NCBI GenBank assembly: GCA_964439215.1
Contig: CAYTNY010000073.1
Span: forward strand, 1-11,411
Source: CAYTNY01 sp964439215
GTDB lineage: Bacteria; Oederibacteriota; PGYV01; CAYTNY01
Direction of reading: 5' to 3'
DNA length: 11,411 nt
Within the stretch, counting starts at the first letter, position 1. Every line of letters starts with the position of its first letter. The translations under genes and the position numbers were made by a program. This document shows positions 8,010 to 11,411 of the stretch, one piece after another. The notes beneath the pieces are model-generated. The model had not been told where the DNA came from and made no database searches. It saw only the letters and a list, made by a program, of their open reading frames with translations.

Positions 8010-8063
8010 GGAGGGCACCTTCCTTCGTTCTACGAACTTCGAAGGGCAAGCACGAGCCCTCCC
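8010..8063. repeat. Compound hairpin / possible dispersed intergenic repeat
   Basis: The outer arms GGAGGGC (8010-8016) and GCCCTCC (8056-8062) enclose a second stem CCTTCG (8022-8027) with CGAAGG (8040-8045). An alternative inner hairpin is TTCGT/ACGAA (8024-8036). The nested structure in a GC-richer patch than its surroundings suggests a mobile or structured RNA element. Its function is unknown. Confidence 0.45.
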
Positions 8064-8141
8064 CTGCGAAAATATTATTATGATATCCCGTGTTGAATAT
8101 TTTATGTAATTTGAAAAAAGAAGGAAAAATGTAAAGAGTCT

Positions 8142-8182
8142 GCCGGTTAGTAAGGATGTGTGTTATTTGATATTAAACCGGC
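8142..8182. repeat. Inverted repeat GCCGGTT...AACCGGC with 27-nt loop
   Basis: Perfect 7-bp arms at 8142-8148 and 8176-8182; the right arm is followed by TTTTAAAT. It could be a weak plus-strand terminator facing away from dnaA, but the long loop and short T-run make this uncertain. Confidence 0.35.
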
Positions 8183-8208
8183 TTTTAAATAATGGTGGTG
8201 TGTATAAT

Positions 8209-8240
8209 AAAAAAGCCCCCGTTTTCACGGGGGCTTTTTT
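8209..8240 (-). terminator. Bidirectional rho-independent terminator
   Basis: The stem GCCCCCG (8215-8221) pairs with CGGGGGC (8228-8234) around a 6-nt loop. It is flanked by six A on one side and six T on the other, so it reads as a terminator in both directions. It lies 27 nt past the stop of the secreted-protein gene and would isolate that transcript from dnaA. Confidence 0.9.
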
Positions 8241-8254
8241 GTTTATATCAGGTT

Positions 8255-8272
8255 AACTGATGTGTATCAGTT
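8255..8272 (-). other. Hairpin spanning the stop codon of the secreted-protein gene
   Basis: AACTGAT / 4-nt loop / ATCAGTT is a perfect 7-bp stem-loop that contains the TGA stop (8267-8269). It could affect termination or 3'-end stability. With so few bases, chance is possible. Confidence 0.4.
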
Positions 8273-9705
8273 TCCCCACATGTAGTTAACTGCCATGCTT
8301 GCTGCAAGATCGTTGTTTCCTCCGCTTATGAAGTTAGGTCCATCAAGCAGAAGAGCCGGATTTAAATCAAGATCAAGCTTAAGGTCACCGATCGTTCCTG
8401 TAACACCTACTTTACCGGTTANNNNNNNNNNNNNNNNNNNNNNNNNNNNNNNNNNNNNNNNNNNNNNNNNNNNNNNNNNNNNNNNNNNNNNNNNNNNNNN
8501 NNNNNNNNNNNNNNNNNNNNNTCAAGATCAAGCTTAAGGTCACCGATCGTTCCTGTAACACCTACTTTACCGGTTACAAGACCAATATCAGTTAAAATAC
8601 TTCCGTTTGTGTCATCGGCTGTTTCTTCGCCGTCTGAAGCAACATCAGTTGTATCGGTTTGCTGAGATGCAAGAACTACAGATGTTATACCTCCTCTTAT
8701 TGACCATGTTTCGTTGAGGTTTGCTTCAACAGCAACAAATAATGGTATGTAGTAGTTATAACCGCTGTTTATCGAACTTATTACATATGTTTCTGTGTCT
8801 GCTATAAGATCTTTGGTAATCCTCTGATAATCTGTATCTGTAGCAAACATAAACATTGAACCCATTGTGATGGTAAGGGTGTCTGATGCTTTAAGAACAT
8901 GAGCTAAACCAAGGTTAAGGCTCATTTCAGAGTCTGTAGCTTCAGTTACTGTGTTTGTTTCAAGTTCGCCGTCATCATCAGTATCTATTTCTTCAGTTCT
9001 TTTAGCATTTACTGAATCAAAATTAAAACCAAGATTAACGAGCCAGGAATCAATTGCTGTTCTTGCGTTCAGGTCAATTCCCAGGCCGCCGTTTTCATTG
9101 TATGTACCGGTTTCAAGGTTGCCGTCGCCGTTGTCAAAGTAATATGTTTCTAATATGTTCCAGCTTGCTGCATTCGCAATACCGAGTGAAACGTCTATAG
9201 GCATTTCACCTTCAAGTGTTGCACCAAGTGTAAGTTCAAATGCATGTTCTCCGCTGTTTGAAGGATCTGATGCTGAATCAGGATCTGTGATTTTTGATGA
9301 AGAAACATCTGAACCGAAAAGCAGGCTTGCGCCGACTTTCATTCCTTCAAGTTCTGTTCCGTACTGAACGCCTACAGCTGTATCCGGAAGTGAAAGTGGT
9401 GAAAATTCTGTCAAATCGGTGTTAGCTTCAGCTGAAAAAACATTTGGAAATGAACCTGCTGACAGTCCGAATACACCAAATTCTGTGTCAAACATTGTGT
9501 AACCTGAAATGTCACCCAGCTCTGTATAATCCAATACTGCCCGGTTTTTGAAGTCACCGATTAGTGATGGGTAAATCTCTACTACCTGGTCTGTCGTGGT
9601 ATACTGTGCAGGTATACCGCCCAGTGAGTCAAGTTCAGTAGCGGAACCAAATGCTGTTCCCGCAACAAACATAACCACTGCAATTGCCAATAAAACTTTT
9701 TTCAT
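8267..9705 (-). CDS. Secreted beta-rich protein, probably outer-membrane (interrupted by assembly gap)
   Basis: ATG 9705 has AAGGAGG upstream. Residues 1-20 form a signal peptide (Lys-Lys, hydrophobic core, AFG cleavage before SATEL). The mature part alternates polar and apolar residues in many stretches ending near turns, as in outer-membrane barrels, with acidic Thr-rich loops between them. Two loops have calcium-loop-like cores, DNGDGNLE (191-198) and DTDDDGELE (241-249); a third acidic loop lies at about 351-368. The last residues are NYMWGN, not the usual terminal aromatic, so barrel assignment is inference. One hundred Ns at 8422-8521 interrupt it. The flanks carry the same 55 bases, and merging them restores one frame of 427 residues ending at TGA 8267-8269. 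Read literally, the 155-base offset breaks the frame. A strong promoter and leader precede the gene and a terminator follows. I do not recognise the family. Confidence 0.85.
8367..8576. other. 100-N assembly gap flanked by an exact 55-bp duplication
   Basis: The 55 bases at 8367-8421 recur exactly at 8522-8576, with exactly 100 Ns between them. Both copies encode the same residues (TGKVGVTGTIGDLKLDL) of the secreted protein. A round-number gap between identical ends is what an assembler leaves when overlapping contigs are scaffolded without merging. The duplication is most likely not biological. Confidence 0.9.
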
Positions 9706-9774
9706 ACGTGTTGCCCTCCTTAAAAGAATTTTGTAGTGCTTTTTTCAAACTTTTTTTTTAAAAGAAAGATGCGG

Positions 9775-9796
9775 GCAGAAATTTTAAAAATTCTGC
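9775..9796 (-). other. Imperfect palindrome in the secreted-protein leader
   Basis: GCAGAA and TTCTGC arms (9775-9780, 9791-9796) flank an A/T core that is itself self-complementary except for one mismatch. In RNA this is a long hairpin about 70 nt before the start codon. No T-run follows, so it is not a standard terminator. Confidence 0.45.
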
Positions 9797-9805
9797 TCCG
9801 GAAAC

Positions 9806-9819
9806 GGTATTCTCATACC
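9806..9819 (-). other. GAGA-tetraloop hairpin in the secreted-protein leader
   Basis: In the minus-strand RNA, GGTAT-GAGA-ATACC forms a 5-bp stem closed by a GNRA tetraloop. It begins next to a GGAGG sequence and contains an ATG (9816) that opens a 10-codon frame ending at 9784. It could be an mRNA stability or control element. Confidence 0.4.
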
Positions 9820-9855
9820 ACCTCCCTTCAAAAAAATATTTTATATATTTAAATA

Positions 9856-9867
9856 AGTTCATGAACT
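9856..9867. promoter_or_regulatory. 12-bp perfect palindrome, possible operator or leader hairpin
   Basis: AGTTCATGAACT is perfectly self-complementary and lies about 30-40 nt downstream of the inferred start of the secreted-protein transcript. A dimeric repressor site is possible. No regulator is identified. Confidence 0.35.
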
Positions 9868-9902
9868 GCTTTAGTATATTATGAAAACCTGTATTTTAAT
9901 CT

Positions 9903-9931
9903 GTTATAGCAAAAAACCGGATATCTGTCAA
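9903..9931 (-). promoter_or_regulatory. Strong sigma70-type promoter of the secreted-protein gene
   Basis: On the minus strand a perfect -35 TTGACA (9926-9931) is followed after exactly 17 bp by TATAAC (9903-9908), preceded by TGC (extended -10). Transcription would start near 9896 and give a leader of about 190 nt. This predicts high expression, as expected of an abundant envelope protein. Confidence 0.8.
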
Positions 9932-9981
9932 TAAAAAAAGAAGGTTTTTATATATTTATTTTTAGAAAAGATAAAAATATA

Positions 9982-10010
9982 TTGTTGAGAGTTTTTTTAT
10001 ATGGTATATT
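9982..10010 (+). promoter_or_regulatory. Predicted promoter of the membrane-protein/UbiA-like pair
   Basis: An extended -10, TGG-TATATT (10005-10010), follows TTGTTG (9982-9987) by 17 bp. The -35 is weak. Transcription would start near 10017 and give a leader of about 30 nt. Confidence 0.5.
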
Positions 10011-10046
10011 GCTGTGAAATAAAAAATATACCGGAGGTATTTGAAT

Positions 10047-10460
10047 ATGGAGAAACCTTTTAGAATGCTTTTGGCGGGTGTGGTTGCCGGTTTTGTTCTT
10101 TTTATCGTAATAGGGCTTGTTTATCAGGTGACCGGGGAAATTACGGATCCTTCAATAAAAAACCTTTTCAGAGAGCATATATCAATGAACTGGTTTTACA
10201 AACTGCTTATAATAAATGTAGGCACGGGTATTGTTATGGCAATTTTCTATAGTATGGTAAAAAGGTCAATGCCGGGAGGCAGCATACTTAAAGGAATATT
10301 TTTCGGGCTTATGGTATGGTCATTTATGGTTGTGCAGATACTGCTGACTTATCTTGTAGCGGGTAATTTTACGCAGGTGCTGTTTATTTCCTGGCTCATA
10401 CAGGGTCTGGTGAGTTACGCGGCTGCGGGTGTGAGTATTTCATTGATCTATAAAGACTGA
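10047..10460 (+). CDS. Small four-helix integral membrane protein, unknown function
   Basis: 137 residues from ATG 10047. GGAGGT at 10033-10038 is 8 nt upstream of it. A TTG two codons earlier (10041) is only 2 nt from the ribosome site and is rejected. Four hydrophobic segments are visible at about 7-28, 50-71, 81-104 and 110-134. A polar stretch lies between the first two (about 29-49) and a short basic loop, VKRSMPGG, between the second and third. Gly and Ala are frequent in the helices, and the protein ends in a short Lys-Asp tail. I recognise no enzyme motif and no named family. The gene is 5 nt upstream of a UbiA-type prenyltransferase in the same direction, so the two are probably cotranscribed. 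A shared role in lipid or quinone metabolism would be a guess from position only. Confidence 0.82.
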   Translation: MEKPFRMLLAGVVAGFVLFIVIGLVYQVTGEITDPSIKNLFREHISMNWFYKLLIINVGTGIVMAIFYSMVKRSMPGGSILKGIFFGLMVWSFMVVQILLTYLVAGNFTQVLFISWLIQGLVSYAAAGVSISLIYKD

Positions 10461-10465
10461 GACGG

Positions 10466-11308
10466 ATGGCGGATAAAACTGTAATAATTTCTTCTTTAAG
10501 AATATCAAGGCATATATATTATTCGCTGGTTGTTTTAGCCGGATATTTTGTTTTTTCTTATACGAATGAAGCGAATATTTCGTTATCCGATATTTTGGTT
10601 TCGCTGATACTTATAAATGTTTTGTTTTTTTCCGCAATGCTGTTAAATAATTTATTTGATGACAAAATAGATATTGAGAACGATAAAATAAATTTTTTTA
10701 ATTATCCGGGGTACGAAAAAAAGAACTTTATAATTTTATTTTTATCAACAATACCTCTTTCTCTGGCGCTTTCCTATTATATAGCTGCTGAGACATTCAT
10801 AATAACTTTAATAATACATATTGTTTCATTTTTTTATTCAGGGCCGCCTTTCAGAATTAAAAGGATATTTATTTTAAACACTTTTTTTATAGCGCTTTCA
10901 GGGGTTCTTGCATTTGCTCTTGGTTTTTCAGCAGCCGCAAAAAATCTTTTTTTTGCGGAATTTCCTTATTATTTTGGTTTTGTAATGCTGATAGTGCTTT
11001 TTATGGCGTATAATGTAAAAGATATAAATGATTATAGAGGAGATAAAAAATACGGAATAAAAACCTTTATGACAGTATTCGGAGAAAAAAAAGGAAAAAA
11101 AATAACCGCTTTTTTGGCTTTGGCCGGTTATCTGATTTTTCCTCTGTTTTTTCTGAATCTTTTTCTTGTGCTTCCCGCTTTAACGTGCGGCGCTGCCACT
11201 TATTATATTATAATGAAGAAAAGCGGTAAAATAAATGAAAGCGCTGTTTTTGGAGTGTTTTTTGTTTTTGCTGTTTTTGTAGTTTTTTCAGGGGTTTTTG
11301 TGAGTTAG
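10466..11308 (+). CDS. UbiA-family polyprenyltransferase, substrate unknown
   Basis: 280 residues, typical for the UbiA superfamily of intramembrane enzymes that transfer a polyprenyl group from its diphosphate to an aromatic or lipid acceptor. Seen: motif I NNLFDDKID (61-69), fitting N-x-x-x-D-x-x-x-D; the YSGPPFRIK stretch (124-132); and motif II DINDYRGDKKYGIKT (186-200). The Asp residues of motifs I and II normally bind Mg-diphosphate and all are present, so it should be active. About eight hydrophobic segments surround the motifs. ATG 10466 is 5 nt after the preceding stop with only a weak GACGG before it, so translation probably depends on coupling with the upstream gene. No other quinone, heme or lipid genes are nearby, so I cannot tell whether the acceptor is a benzoate, naphthoate, porphyrin or glycerol phosphate. 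No terminator is visible; heptamer repeats start 5 nt after the stop. Confidence 0.9.
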   Translation: MADKTVIISSLRISRHIYYSLVVLAGYFVFSYTNEANISLSDILVSLILINVLFFSAMLLNNLFDDKIDIENDKINFFNYPGYEKKNFIILFLSTIPLSLALSYYIAAETFIITLIIHIVSFFYSGPPFRIKRIFILNTFFIALSGVLAFALGFSAAAKNLFFAEFPYYFGFVMLIVLFMAYNVKDINDYRGDKKYGIKTFMTVFGEKKGKKITAFLALAGYLIFPLFFLNLFLVLPALTCGAATYYIIMKKSGKINESAVFGVFFVFAVFVVFSGVFVS

Positions 11309-11313
11309 GGAAG

Positions 11314-11411
<98 letters not shown>

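Larger units (their letters stand above)
7781..8208. other. Gene-free spacer with structured repeats
   Basis: No supportable gene is present between the dnaA promoter and the terminator of the upstream gene. The stretch holds the G/C-run inverted repeat pair (7855-7947), a compound hairpin (8010-8063) and a long-loop inverted repeat (8142-8182). A 46-codon ATG frame at 7969-8109 runs through the compound hairpin, but it has no ribosome site and looks incidental. Confidence 0.6.
9706..10046. other. Divergent intergenic region
   Basis: This holds the leader and promoter of the secreted-protein gene on the minus strand (to about 9931), then an AT-rich stretch, then the promoter and ribosome site of the membrane-protein gene on the plus strand. 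No further gene is supported. Confidence 0.75.

Noticed and set aside
7969..8109. 46-codon plus-strand ATG frame in the spacer upstream of dnaA
   Set aside because: It has no ribosome binding site and its codons run through the compound hairpin repeat; more likely incidental to a repeat element.
8142..8182. Confident terminator call for the GCCGGTT inverted repeat
   Set aside because: The loop is 27 nt and the T-run only four; kept as a low-confidence inverted repeat.
8367..8576. 55-bp direct repeat as a genuine internal protein repeat or a mobile-element target duplication
   Set aside because: The copies are identical, abut exactly 100 Ns, and merging restores the frame; an assembly overlap explains everything.

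Overview
The window is AT-rich bacterial DNA carrying a chromosomal replication-initiation locus. Reading the minus strand from right to left, the order is: a secreted or outer-membrane beta-rich protein, a bipartite replication origin, dnaA, dnaN, gyrA, and a large membrane-bound histidine-kinase-like protein that runs off the left edge. A divergent plus-strand pair (a small four-helix membrane protein and a UbiA-family prenyltransferase) occupies the right end, followed by a heptanucleotide tandem array that runs off the right edge. A signal-peptide-bearing, beta-strand-rich protein suggests a diderm (Gram-negative type) organism. The gene order and a 100-N scaffold gap suggest a draft or metagenome-derived genome of a poorly characterised lineage. 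I cannot name the phylum from sequence alone.

Layout. 1-2393: sensor protein with a Cache-like periplasmic region, a long coiled coil, and HisKA/HATPase regions whose key residues are altered; it has a start but no stop in the window. 2410-4863: gyrA. 4874-5977: dnaN. 5978-6240: downstream origin part with DnaA boxes, DnaA-trio repeats and an AT-rich candidate unwinding region. 6241-7590: dnaA with a TTG start. 7591-7780: six DnaA boxes and the dnaA promoter. 7781-8208: gene-free, holding three structured repeats. 8209-8240: terminator. 8267-9705: secreted beta-rich protein, interrupted by 100 Ns. 9706-10046: divergent intergenic region with a near-consensus promoter and a structured leader of about 190 nt. 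10047-11308: membrane protein plus UbiA-like gene. 11314-11411: heptamer repeats.

How it works together. DnaA should bind the boxes on both sides of its own gene. The upstream boxes lie in the dnaA leader, which allows autoregulation. The downstream part has the geometry of a DnaA-trio unwinding element. DnaN (sliding clamp) and GyrA (topoisomerase subunit) follow with gaps of 10 and 16 nt to the next genes, so dnaN, gyrA and the kinase-like gene look like one operon. recF and gyrB, which usually stand between dnaN and gyrA, are missing here. The points most worth checking are the kinase-like protein that has lost its phospho-acceptor histidine and several ATP-site residues, the origin architecture, and the N gap, which is flanked by an exact 55-bp duplication and is almost certainly an unmerged contig overlap.
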